Below, piece after piece: positions 1 to 8,096 of a stretch of 64,000 nucleotides of DNA. A program made the translations under genes and the position numbers. The notes under the pieces are model-generated. The model did no database searches and was not told the origin of the DNA. It was given only the letters and a program-made list of their open reading frames with translations. The stretch lies in contig NZ_JHVC01000006.1 in NCBI RefSeq assembly GCF_000619945.1, positions 1 through 64,000 on the forward strand, read 5' to 3'. Positions within the stretch are counted from its first letter, which is position 1, and every line of letters starts with the position of its first letter. The DNA is from Clostridium lundense DSM 17049 (GTDB taxonomy: Bacteria > Bacillota > Clostridia > Clostridiales > Clostridiaceae).

Positions 1-487
1 ATGTTACAAAAATTTCATTTACACTTCCTAGTTGTTCTGCAATTTTAAGTGAAGTTTCATATCTTGTAGCTCCATACAAACGTGTTATATTAGTTATATT
101 TATACTTTTTAATTGCTTATCAACTTTTTCTGAAACTACCTTTGGTCCACCTATTATATATACATTCTTCACCTTTAATCTTTTAATTTCATTTACTGTA
201 TTATCACTTAATCCTGATTGTGAAGTAAGTATTATTGGTGCATTATGCTTTTTAGCTAAAGGTGCTGAACATAATGCATCTGCATAATTATAGCCTTGAG
301 CTATTACAACAGTTTGTGAGCCATTTTTCCATCCTGCTCTACTTATTTCAATAGACGTTTCTATTCTATCTTTTCCATAAATTCTACTTTTAGCATTTTT
401 AGCATATATCATTGACGAATTTGTAGCTAAAACTGACGTCATAGTAAATAATGATATAGCTATTTTACTCATTAACCTTTTATTCAT
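1..487 (-). CDS. Cell wall-binding repeat 2 (CWB2) surface protein, 3' part missing
   Basis: This gene runs off the left edge, so only about the first 162 residues are visible. They begin with MNKRLMSKIAISLFTM, a Sec-type signal peptide, and continue into CWB2 (PF04122-type) repeats with the typical 'RIYGKDRIETS', 'VVIAQGYNYADAL' and 'VYIIGGPKVVS' segments. In clostridia such repeats bind cell-wall polymers and anchor secreted proteins at the surface. The ATG at 487 follows a strong GGAGGA site. Upstream in the same direction lie a terminator (604-630), a cobalamin riboswitch (724-890) and a promoter (915-943), so expression is probably repressed by B12. The C-terminal functional part is outside the window, so the function beyond wall anchoring is unknown. 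Confidence 0.85.
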   Translation of the reverse strand, partial: MNKRLMSKIAISLFTMTSVLATNSSMIYAKNAKSRIYGKDRIETSIEISRAGWKNGSQTVVIAQGYNYADALCSAPLAKKHNAPIILTSQSGLSDNTVNEIKRLKVKNVYIIGGPKVVSEKVDKQLKSINITNITRLYGATRYETSLKIAEQLGSVNEIFVT

Positions 488-603
488 ATTGTCCTCCATT
501 TTATAATCTGTTTTTTATAAATTTAATACTCATTTCTTTAATTTCTTTTATTATAGTACCTCCTTCCCCATTACAACTCAGAGATATATAATATATACGG
601 ACA

Positions 604-630
604 AATAAAAAAGAACCCAAAAGGGTTCTT
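604..630 (-). terminator. Intrinsic terminator, expression platform of riboswitch 1
   Basis: On the minus strand the stem AAGAACCC / GGGTTCTT closes a TTTT loop and is followed by a run of T. It lies between the aptamer at 724-890 and the CWB2 gene, the expected position for B12-dependent premature termination. Confidence 0.85.
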
Positions 631-723
631 AAACAACCTAAACTTACATTTCTACTGAAAATACAATAAAAATACTCCTATAAGCCGTGTATATATCTCC
701 CCCTCCGAAAGAATCCACAATTA

Positions 724-890
724 TTAGGCAGGTTTCCTGGCTTAGCTTCTATTTACTCCCTTACCTTCCCAGAATCAACATTCCAGTGGTATAATTTAAG
801 GTTTCATCAGCATCACAGTAACGGTGGGCTGCAGTGGATTTTCACCACTTTCCCTTTTAACTACCGATTAAAGATAGCACCTGATAACAC
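724..890 (-). promoter_or_regulatory. Cobalamin riboswitch 1, upstream of the CWB2 gene
   Basis: The minus strand carries the class-defining blocks in order: a GGTGC start, GGGAA, GGTGAAAATCC, an ACTGCAGCCC segment, ACTGTGATGC, and GCCAGGAAACCTGCC at the 3' end. It is almost base-for-base the same as the element at 4684-4850. The target is a cell-wall-binding protein gene, not a biosynthesis gene. Confidence 0.95.
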
Positions 891-914
891 AAATATACAA
901 TTTTACTAATTACA

Positions 915-943
915 ATTATATTATATAATTTTTAACACTTCAA
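915..943 (-). promoter_or_regulatory. Sigma-A-type promoter for riboswitch 1 transcript
   Basis: On the minus strand TTGAAG (938-943) and TATAAT (915-920) are separated by exactly 17 bases. The predicted transcript starts a few bases before the aptamer. Confidence 0.75.
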
Positions 944-1052
944 CATTTTTTGTTCAAATTATGCAATTTTATATCTTTTACACGAATATATACCTTTTAT
1001 TAATAACAATTAAATATATTTTACTTATTGATAAAAAACTATTGTTAATTCT

Positions 1053-4000
1053 TTATTTCACTGGTATTTCTATTACATTTGAAAGAGGATTCATATTATC
1101 TAATCCACTCCATATAAAAGATTTTACTGTATAACCACTTTCCTTTGGTAATTTCAAACTTACTCTTAAATTAACAGCTTTGCCTCCTTCTATGCTCTGT
1201 TCTGCTGCTGCATAGTTTACAAGCTTATCATCTTTATCAAATAATCCTACTATTAAAGCTGCATTTCTAGTTTCTTTAGTATTGTTTATAGCTTTTATAG
1301 TTATCTTGGCATCACTATCTAATTTAAATTCCTTATTTGTAGTTAAATTTTCAATTTTTATATCTTTTTTCTCGGGAGAATTGTTTTTTACTCTAACTTT
1401 TGAAAACATAGATTCTCCTTTATATAAATCTGCTATGGCCATAAATGCTTCACTATTTAAGATATCACTTCCAAAATTCCCACCCTTTTTATTTTGTAGT
1501 AAAGCATCTAACATGGTATTTTTATTTTTACACCATTCATCAGATAATGGATCTACTCCATTGGCAATTAAAGCTTGAATTACCTTAGATATAGTTCTAG
1601 GATCATTTTTAATTTTCTTATTTAAATCATATCCTCCCTGTGAATTTTGTTCATCTTTAATATATTTTAAGGATGTGTTTAATATATTTTTCACCTCTGG
1701 TAATTCTTTATAAGGAGCTAATGCAGTTATTACCATTGCAGTAGTATAAACATCTTTGTAAATTCCATTAGAACTCATATTGCATAAAGCTTTTATAGCT
1801 TCTTGTTTATCATATTTTGCCTCTGCCATATCTAATGCTAATATTACCCAAGCTTGTATTTGAGGCCAGTTTTCTTCACCTTCTACCATTACAAACTTTC
1901 CTCTATCTTTTCCTTCTTTTACTTGATATTTTAAAATTTCTTCTACATAGTTTATTGAATTATAATTTCTTGGATCTTCTCCAATAGAAATAATCTCTAT
2001 TATATTTTCTGAATAATCATTAACATATTTGCATTTGCATTTTGGTATCAATTTAAATTTTTCTTTTATAATTTTTATATCTTCTGAAATATTATCACTA
2101 GAAAAATTAAAACTTAATGCTTCATTGTATTCAAATTCAGATTTCGTACTATAATAATCTTTTAAATCTTTTAAACTTTTTTCAATTTTTTCTTCAACTT
2201 TAGGTTCTTCGGGTTTTGTTGGATTTTCTTCTTCTGTTAAATTATGAAATTTAACTCCTTTTAAAACATAATCACCATATCCTTTTTCTTTAAGTATAGC
2301 TAAAGAGTATAAAACATTTTTAGGAGAAACACTATCTTTTTCTTCCTTATCTTTAGCAAAATACTTACCATTCCATAAATTAAATAATGCACTTATAATG
2401 TCCTTTTCTTTAACCCAACATTTATCTTTTAAATCTATTCCTGCTTCAACAAGTTGAGTAATTATTTCTGTATGAATTAATGTCATATAATTACGATTAT
2501 ATATACCACCATCATTATTTAAATTTCCTTGTAAATATTTCAATGCTTTATCTATAGCTTCCTGTACACCTTCAATATTTTTATGTCTTGATAATGCATT
2601 AATTGAATAAACTGTTCCTTTAATTGAATGTAATATACACCCTGTATCTTTTTTTTGCTTACTTACTAAAGTATCTACTAACTTTTTCTCATTATAATTA
2701 ACTTTTTTATCTTTAAATTTTTCATTATATCTATCTACTGCAATCATTCCTTGAACTACAGATATACTCATACCTGATGTTTTACTTAATTCATCAGCTA
2801 TATCTTGTACTAAATCAACATTATTATAATTCCTAGGATCTTTACCTAAATCCATTAGTACTCTGGTTTGTTCTGCTTTCTTGTCAATTTTATCACTATA
2901 ATAATCTATTTTTTCAGTAATATCCCAACCTTTTTTGCTTAAATCTGCATTAGCTTTCACCATAGCAGCATATTCTAGTCCTGTTAACTTTCCTTCATTT
3001 TCTTTATATTCATATTCATTAAAATATTGTATTAATGCTTTTATTGCATTATTTACTGTTACAGAATCACTAGTACCTTCATCGGGTTTTTCTTCATCAC
3101 CTGTCCTATTAATTATATTAACTATTTCTTCATAAGAAGGACCTTTTTCATCCATTCCATTCTTACTGTAATACCAAACAATTTTATCTCCATCTTTAAC
3201 TTCAGTTTCATTTGCATAAGTACTTGGTACTTGTCCATTTAGTGAATACATCCATCCATTCATACCTTCATTTTTTATTCCAAAAATAGATGTAATCATA
3301 ATGCCTCTTGCTTCATATTGATCTGTTGCTGCTTGCAATGCTCCAAACACTGTAATCCCTGACTGTTTTCTATTACTTATAGCAACTTCACTAGGTTTAA
3401 ATTTTATATCATATTTTTTATCTGACTGTGGATAAACTATAGTTATATTGACTTTACAAGTTTTTTCAGGTTCATCTTTAATTATATTATCAAATTTTAT
3501 ACCTTTTAATTGATAATCTCCATAACCTGCTTCCTTAAGAGAAATTAATGCAAATAAAACTTTATCATAGGCTCTTTCATCCATTGAACCATCTTTTTTA
3601 CAAATTTTTTTACCATCCCAATATTTAAATAATCCTTCGATAGGGGTTTTTCCATCTTTTATCCATTTAATATCAGTTAAATTTTCACCTGCTCCAATTA
3701 AACCTACTACACTCTCACACTGAAGATGAGTAAAGAAGTATTTTTTATATAATCCTCCATCTTCCTTTTGAACTTCATGTAAAAATTTAAGTTCATCTTC
3801 TATTATTTTGTTTACTCCATCTATATCTTTATGTTTTACTAAAAAGTTTAAGGCTGCTGCTGTATTTTGTGGTGTTCCATCAAAAGATCCATCACTCTTT
3901 TGATTTTTTTTAATTAATTCTACAATATTTTCTACTTTATAAATTACTTTCTTATTAACAAATTTCTTATTAAACTTATCAATTGCCATGGCTGCATTTA

Positions 4001-4436
4001 CTTCGTTTATTGGATATCTAGTTTTAGCATCCATTGATTCAATTTGTTCTGCCATAGCCTTTATTAAGTCTAACGGTTCTTCTCCCATTTCTATAAGAAT
4101 ATTAGCTTGTCTTGCCTTAGTTCCAATTGCTTTATTATCTTCAACTTTTTTATCTTTTTTCCAGTTTCCTGTACTAAGATCTACTCCAGCTTTTTTTAAT
4201 ACCATATATGTATTAGCATCAACCGTTCCACCATACCTGGTATAATAAGTTTTTTCAAAATAATCTACTAAAATTTTTACAGTATCATTTATAGTTACAT
4301 CTTGTTTAATATTTTCAGTACTAGCTATTTCTTCAGCATATACTTTATCATTTCCTAACAATATAAAATTAAAACTTGATAAAATCATAACAAATGTTAT
4401 AAAAAAAGATACTATTCTTTTTCTTTTAATATTCAT
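1053..4436 (-). CDS. Secreted transcobalamin/intrinsic factor-like protein (alpha/alpha repeats plus DUF4430)
   Basis: The 1127-residue protein has a Sec signal peptide (residues 1-34, cleavage likely after VYA). Three alpha/alpha-barrel-type repeat regions (about 45-310, 460-730 and 750-1005) carry prenyltransferase-like 'QKSDGSF', 'QKEDGGL' and 'NNDGGIY' motifs. A DUF4430 domain (about 328-424, with 'GITVFGALQAA' and 'GMNGWMYSLNG') follows the first barrel, and a beta-rich domain (about 1010-1127) ends the protein. An alpha/alpha barrel followed by a DUF4430-like beta domain is the architecture of animal intrinsic factor and transcobalamin, which hold B12 between the two. Its mRNA leader has a cobalamin riboswitch. 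I infer a secreted or surface corrinoid-binding protein; binding is untested, and DUF4430 can have other ligands. No membrane or wall anchor is visible. Confidence 0.8.
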   Translation of the reverse strand: MNIKRKRIVSFFITFVMILSSFNFILLGNDKVYAEEIASTENIKQDVTINDTVKILVDYFEKTYYTRYGGTVDANTYMVLKKAGVDLSTGNWKKDKKVEDNKAIGTKARQANILIEMGEEPLDLIKAMAEQIESMDAKTRYPINEVNAAMAIDKFNKKFVNKKVIYKVENIVELIKKNQKSDGSFDGTPQNTAAALNFLVKHKDIDGVNKIIEDELKFLHEVQKEDGGLYKKYFFTHLQCESVVGLIGAGENLTDIKWIKDGKTPIEGLFKYWDGKKICKKDGSMDERAYDKVLFALISLKEAGYGDYQLKGIKFDNIIKDEPEKTCKVNITIVYPQSDKKYDIKFKPSEVAISNRKQSGITVFGALQAATDQYEARGIMITSIFGIKNEGMNGWMYSLNGQVPSTYANETEVKDGDKIVWYYSKNGMDEKGPSYEEIVNIINRTGDEEKPDEGTSDSVTVNNAIKALIQYFNEYEYKENEGKLTGLEYAAMVKANADLSKKGWDITEKIDYYSDKIDKKAEQTRVLMDLGKDPRNYNNVDLVQDIADELSKTSGMSISVVQGMIAVDRYNEKFKDKKVNYNEKKLVDTLVSKQKKDTGCILHSIKGTVYSINALSRHKNIEGVQEAIDKALKYLQGNLNNDGGIYNRNYMTLIHTEIITQLVEAGIDLKDKCWVKEKDIISALFNLWNGKYFAKDKEEKDSVSPKNVLYSLAILKEKGYGDYVLKGVKFHNLTEEENPTKPEEPKVEEKIEKSLKDLKDYYSTKSEFEYNEALSFNFSSDNISEDIKIIKEKFKLIPKCKCKYVNDYSENIIEIISIGEDPRNYNSINYVEEILKYQVKEGKDRGKFVMVEGEENWPQIQAWVILALDMAEAKYDKQEAIKALCNMSSNGIYKDVYTTAMVITALAPYKELPEVKNILNTSLKYIKDEQNSQGGYDLNKKIKNDPRTISKVIQALIANGVDPLSDEWCKNKNTMLDALLQNKKGGNFGSDILNSEAFMAIADLYKGESMFSKVRVKNNSPEKKDIKIENLTTNKEFKLDSDAKITIKAINNTKETRNAALIVGLFDKDDKLVNYAAAEQSIEGGKAVNLRVSLKLPKESGYTVKSFIWSGLDNMNPLSNVIEIPVK

Positions 4437-4563
4437 AAGTTAAATCCCCCTATAGTAAAAAACATAATTTAAAAAAGTATTATACCTGTGGTTCTTTCTT
4501 TGGTTTATCCATTGTTGTACCTCCTTTCATTGCAATTCAGAGATATACAATATATACGAACAA

Positions 4564-4590
4564 ATAAAAAAAGAACCAAAAGAGGTTCTT
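4564..4590 (-). terminator. Intrinsic terminator, expression platform of riboswitch 2
   Basis: On the minus strand AAGAACC / GGTTCTT is followed by seven T residues. It sits between the aptamer at 4684-4850 and the transcobalamin-like gene and corresponds to the terminator at 604-630. Confidence 0.85.
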
Positions 4591-4683
4591 AAAAGGACAT
4601 AAACATACATTTCTGTTATAAGTATAACAAAATGCTTTTATCCACTGTGTATATATCTCCCCCTCCGAAAGAATCCACAATTA

Positions 4684-4850
4684 TTAGGCAGGTTTCCTGG
4701 CTTAGCTTCTACTTACTCCCTTACCTTCCCAGAATCAACATTCCAGTGGTATAACTTAAGGTTTCATCAGCATCACAGTAACGGTGGGCTGCAGTGGATT
4801 TTCACCACTTTCCCTTTTAACTACCGATTAAAGATAGCACCTAATAACAC
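4684..4850 (-). promoter_or_regulatory. Cobalamin riboswitch 2, upstream of the transcobalamin-like gene
   Basis: All conserved cobalamin-aptamer blocks are present on the minus strand, from GGTGC through GGTGAAAATCC and ACTGTGATGC to GCCAGGAAACCTGCC. It differs from riboswitch 1 at only a few positions, and the similarity continues into the flanks, indicating a recent duplication. It makes the downstream secreted protein B12-responsive. Confidence 0.95.
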
Positions 4851-4874
4851 AAATATACAATTTTACTAATTACA

Positions 4875-4903
4875 ATTATATTATATAAATATTATTTATT
4901 CAA
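4875..4903 (-). promoter_or_regulatory. Sigma-A-type promoter for riboswitch 2 transcript
   Basis: On the minus strand TTGAAT (4898-4903) and TATAAT (4875-4880) are 17 bases apart. The -10 region and downstream bases match the promoter of riboswitch 1. Confidence 0.75.
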
Positions 4904-4932
4904 CATATTTTACCCTCTTTTCTTAATATTTA

Positions 4933-5454
4933 CTAATTTTCTATTCCTCTCCTTACTTTAACTCCTTTATAATAATAGTGTTTAATTTCCGCCATTTCTG
5001 TAACTAAATCTGCTCTATCTATTATTTCCTGTGGAGCATATCTTCCTGTTAATATTATTTCAGTACTTTCTGGCTTCTTATCCAATATATCTATAACTTC
5101 TTTTGATGTAAATAAATGATAAAATAAAGCTATATTTATTTCATCTAAAATCACTATATTATATTCTCCAGAAGTTATTACTTCTTCTACTCTTTTAAGT
5201 CCCCTTACAGCCCTATCTATATCATCTTGTGTAGGTTCATTATATATAAAACAATTTTTGCCAAACTGCTCTATTTTAAAATTTGGTAAATATTCTACTG
5301 CTTTTAACTCACTATATTTCATTCCTTTTACAAATTGTCCCATAAAAACTTTTTTACCTGCACATACAGCCCTCAAAGTTAGTCCTAAAGCTGCTGTAGT
5401 TTTTCCCTTACCATTTCCTGTATAAACTTGAATATAACCTTTGTTGCAATCCAT
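4933..5454 (-). CDS. cobO: Cob(I)alamin adenosyltransferase, BtuR/CobO type, copy 2
   Basis: This 173-residue cytosolic enzyme should transfer the 5'-deoxyadenosyl group of ATP to cob(I)alamin or corrinoid intermediates. The BtuR/CobO-type P-loop GNGKGKTTAA is at residues 13-22, and the family-typical 'VILDEINIAL' and 'ILTGRYAP' segments follow. Length is normal for the family. It lies just downstream of a close paralogue at 5653-6171 and is separated from it by a terminator, so it probably has its own promoter. The riboswitch-controlled transcobalamin-like gene follows. Both copies look intact. Confidence 0.93.
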   Translation of the reverse strand: MDCNKGYIQVYTGNGKGKTTAALGLTLRAVCAGKKVFMGQFVKGMKYSELKAVEYLPNFKIEQFGKNCFIYNEPTQDDIDRAVRGLKRVEEVITSGEYNIVILDEINIALFYHLFTSKEVIDILDKKPESTEIILTGRYAPQEIIDRADLVTEMAEIKHYYYKGVKVRRGIEN

Positions 5455-5586
5455 GTTAAATTCCCCCTTCTTTATTTTTTTAAAATATAACTTTTTTAAT
5501 GAAGCTTAAATAATTAATAATAAAAATTCAAGAATATATTTTCTTTATTTATTACTAAAAAAATTCTTCTCAATTTTCTATAAAGT

Positions 5587-5623
5587 AAAAACATCTATTT
5601 CAATAATAGTAATAGATGTTTTT
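5587..5623 (-). terminator. Terminator after the first cobO copy
   Basis: AAAAACATCTATT and AATAGATGTTTTT form a 13-bp stem with T residues on both sides. It lies between the two adenosyltransferase genes. Confidence 0.8.
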
Positions 5624-5652
5624 AATAAAATTATAACTTATATTTTAAATAA

Positions 5653-6171
5653 TTAGTTTTCAATACCTACTCTACAAGGTACTCCTTGAGTATAATAATG
5701 TTTTATTTCTTTCATTTCTGTAACTAAATCTGCTCTATCTATAATTTCTTGTTTTGCATATCTTCCAGTTAATATTAATTCTGTTTTTTCTGGTTTTTTA
5801 TCAATAAGAGCTAAGATTTCTTCTACAGTAAACAACTCATAGAAAAGAGCAATATTCATTTCGTCAAATACAACTACATCATATTCTCCAGAAGTAAGTA
5901 CCTCTTCTGCTCTTTTTAATCCCTTTTTAGCTTCTGCTATATCAGCCTTTGTTGGGTTTCCAAATATAAATGTATCTCTTCCAAACTGTTCCATAGTAAA
6001 GTTTGGAAGTAACTCTGCTGCTTTAAGTTCACTATACTTCATTCCCTTTGTAAATTGTCCAAAAAATACCTTTTTGCCTGCACATACAGCTCTAAGTGAA
6101 AGTCCTAAAGCTGCTGTAGTTTTTCCCTTACCGTTTCCTGTATAAACCTGCACGTATCCTTTATTTTCCAT
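5653..6171 (-). CDS. cobO: Cob(I)alamin adenosyltransferase, BtuR/CobO type, copy 1
   Basis: This 172-residue enzyme has the same predicted activity as its downstream neighbour: ATP-dependent adenosylation of reduced corrinoids. It has the P-loop GNGKGKTTAA at residues 12-21, 'VVFDEMNIAL' and 'ILTGRYAKQEIIDRADLVTEM'-type motifs with the spacing usual for the family. The two copies are alike over their full length and arose by tandem duplication, with differences spread along the protein. No B12 riboswitch is visible in front of this gene, so it may be expressed independently of B12 level. Confidence 0.93.
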   Translation of the reverse strand: MENKGYVQVYTGNGKGKTTAALGLSLRAVCAGKKVFFGQFTKGMKYSELKAAELLPNFTMEQFGRDTFIFGNPTKADIAEAKKGLKRAEEVLTSGEYDVVVFDEMNIALFYELFTVEEILALIDKKPEKTELILTGRYAKQEIIDRADLVTEMKEIKHYYTQGVPCRVGIEN

Positions 6172-6461
6172 AATAATTCCCTTCTTTCAAAAAAATTTCA
6201 AGTTAGAACTACACTTATAATAATACCATATTTTATAATAGGTATCTATTATCATAAGACTTATTCTATTAGAATATTACAAATTAGCTACAGTATTATA
6301 AATAAATCTACAAATAATTACTATAGCTATTAATATAAATAAATTTTTTACATTTGATTAAATTTTCTGGATACCTACAGAATCAATTTTATCTAACAGC
6401 TATCTTCCTTACTCTGAAAGCAACAAACAAGGATAGCTACACCTTTAGATAAATAATTTAA

Positions 6462-7268
6462 TTATTCTTCCATTAATGGATTGCCATCTATACAATCCTG
6501 TACATGTTGAATAAATATATCCTGTATTCCTTTATTTTCACCTATACCATGTAAATAAATATTTACTTTATAATCTTCTCCTTCTAAAATACTCTTCCAA
6601 GAATCTTCTTCATCTCCTGCCATATCATTAGTTGCATGATCACCTGCTACTAGCATAAACGGCATTAAAGTAATTTCCCTTATACCATTTTTCTTTAATC
6701 TAGGAAGTATTACATCTAATTCTGGAAAACCTTCTACGTTAGCTATATACACATTTTGTAATCCACTTTCATCTATAACATACTGAAATAACGCATAGGA
6801 TGAATTAGCTGGATGAGTACTACCATGTCCCATAAATACTACAGCGTGTCCTTTCTCTCTTTCTGGTATTTGAGTCCTTAATGCTTCTACTGCTTTAAAA
6901 TAATCCTTTGTTCTATAAAGAAGGGGCCTGCCTAAAACTAACTTTTTAAATACTTTTTTATGCTCAAATTTATGTACTGCAAATTTTACATCATCATATT
7001 CTTCACCAGGCATTATATGCAATGATTGAACATATACTTCTTCAAATCCTTCCTGCGCCATTCTTTCCAAAGCTTCTTCAGTATTATCTATGAATATGTT
7101 ATCTCTTTTTTTAAGCTTATTTATTATCATTCCTGAAGTAAATGCTCTTCTAACTTCATAATCTTTAAAGTTTTCTTGTACTTTATTTTCAATAGCTTCA
7201 ATTGTAAGTTTTCTTGTATCATGATAACTTGTTCCAAAACTAACTACTAATATTCCTTTTTTTGACAT
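6462..7268 (-). CDS. cbiK: Anaerobic sirohydrochlorin cobaltochelatase CbiK
   Basis: CbiK inserts cobalt into sirohydrochlorin, the committing step of the oxygen-independent cobalamin route in the cytosol. The 268-residue protein starts 'KKGILVVSFGTSYHDTRK', the typical CbiK N-terminus. It contains 'VQSLHIMPGEEYDD', which carries a metal-binding His, and 'VFMGHGSTHPAN', which carries the second conserved His, then 'LMPFMLVAGDHATNDM'. It is separated from the main cbi operon and has its own promoter, riboswitch and terminator at 7775-8087. About 500 bases of leader without a recognisable gene precede it. Confidence 0.95.
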   Translation of the reverse strand: MSKKGILVVSFGTSYHDTRKLTIEAIENKVQENFKDYEVRRAFTSGMIINKLKKRDNIFIDNTEEALERMAQEGFEEVYVQSLHIMPGEEYDDVKFAVHKFEHKKVFKKLVLGRPLLYRTKDYFKAVEALRTQIPEREKGHAVVFMGHGSTHPANSSYALFQYVIDESGLQNVYIANVEGFPELDVILPRLKKNGIREITLMPFMLVAGDHATNDMAGDEEDSWKSILEGEDYKVNIYLHGIGENKGIQDIFIQHVQDCIDGNPLMEE

Positions 7269-7774
7269 AAATTCTTCTTTCCTTTCTTTATATAAAATTA
7301 TATCTTTTTATCATCCTATTCTAAATATATTGTTAATTTACTCATTTGGCAAGCAATCTTAATTATTTATAATAGGTATAAATATTTTTAAGGCCTTCTT
7401 AGAAGAAACTTCTATGGATAATTATTAAATCATCTCAATTTAGAAGAACCTTTTATGTACAACTGCTCGAACTTATGCCTTTTATAACACTGTCCACAGT
7501 TGTCCTAATTTTTTGCTTTTAAATTATATTATTTTTATTATTTCAAATATATTAAGTATATATACGATCTTCAATATTTCATACTTTTTTAGGTATGCTA
7601 TATTAGAATTATTGAATATTCTCTTTATAATATTATTGCTTAGATTTTAGACTTGAATATTTAAAGATTTAATAAATATATTATGGATTCATAGGAGAAG
7701 TTTATTACGTTCTTATTAAAATTATCTTTGGAGGTTATTTCAGTGGAACCTAAACCTCTCCTATGTCAGATGCA
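7269..7774 (-). other. Long untranslated leader of cbiK with a hairpin
   Basis: No coding region, tRNA or known RNA was recognised in these roughly 500 bases between the riboswitch terminator and cbiK. The stretch is AT-rich. It contains one notable imperfect inverted repeat, CATAGGAGAAGTTTA (7690-7704) with TAAACCTCTCCTATG (7751-7765), closing a 46-base loop. It could be a remnant of a small mobile element or an additional RNA structure. Confidence 0.4.
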
Positions 7775-7814
7775 AATAAAGAAGCCCTGCTTAACTTACT
7801 AAGTTAGACAAGGC
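7775..7814 (-). terminator. Terminator, expression platform of riboswitch 3
   Basis: On the minus strand GCCTTGTCTAACTTA pairs imperfectly with TAAGTTAAGCAGGGC around a short loop and is followed by TTCTTTATTT. It lies just 3' of the aptamer. Confidence 0.8.
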
Positions 7815-7877
7815 TTTCATTCACATAAAACAAAAACACCTTCCCTATTCTCCGTAGAGTTAAGCGTACTAAAAATA

Positions 7878-8030
7878 TAGGCAGGTCTTCTGACTTCAGT
7901 ATCACAACTTTTTTTACCCTTCCGGACATTTCCGTGGCAATGTAAAAAAGCTCCTCTGTTACAGCGGCGGGACCGTGCAGGACTTACACCTGCTTCCCTT
8001 TTCACTAATCTAAAAATTAGCACCTATATC
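7878..8030 (-). promoter_or_regulatory. Cobalamin riboswitch 3, upstream of cbiK
   Basis: The minus strand shows GGTGC, GGGAAGCAGGTGTAAGTCC, the GCCGCTGTAACAG segment and GAAGACCTGCC in order, the conserved cobalamin-aptamer core. A terminator follows. The region also has an open frame of 68 codons, but the bases are fully explained by the aptamer. Confidence 0.93.
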
Positions 8031-8058
8031 TAATTATTCAATTTTATACACTGCTTTA

Positions 8059-8087
8059 ATTATAATTATGTGAATTTCATTTGTCAA
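8059..8087 (-). promoter_or_regulatory. Consensus promoter for the cbiK transcript
   Basis: On the minus strand perfect TTGACA (8082-8087) and TATAAT (8059-8064) boxes are 17 bases apart. The promoter lies in the short gap after cbiJ. Confidence 0.85.
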
Positions 8088-8096
8088 GGTAATTTT

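Noticed and set aside
7817..8023. An open frame of 68 codons on the minus strand
   Set aside because: It lies within the cobalamin aptamer and its codons are explained by conserved riboswitch bases; it has no ribosome site or family match.
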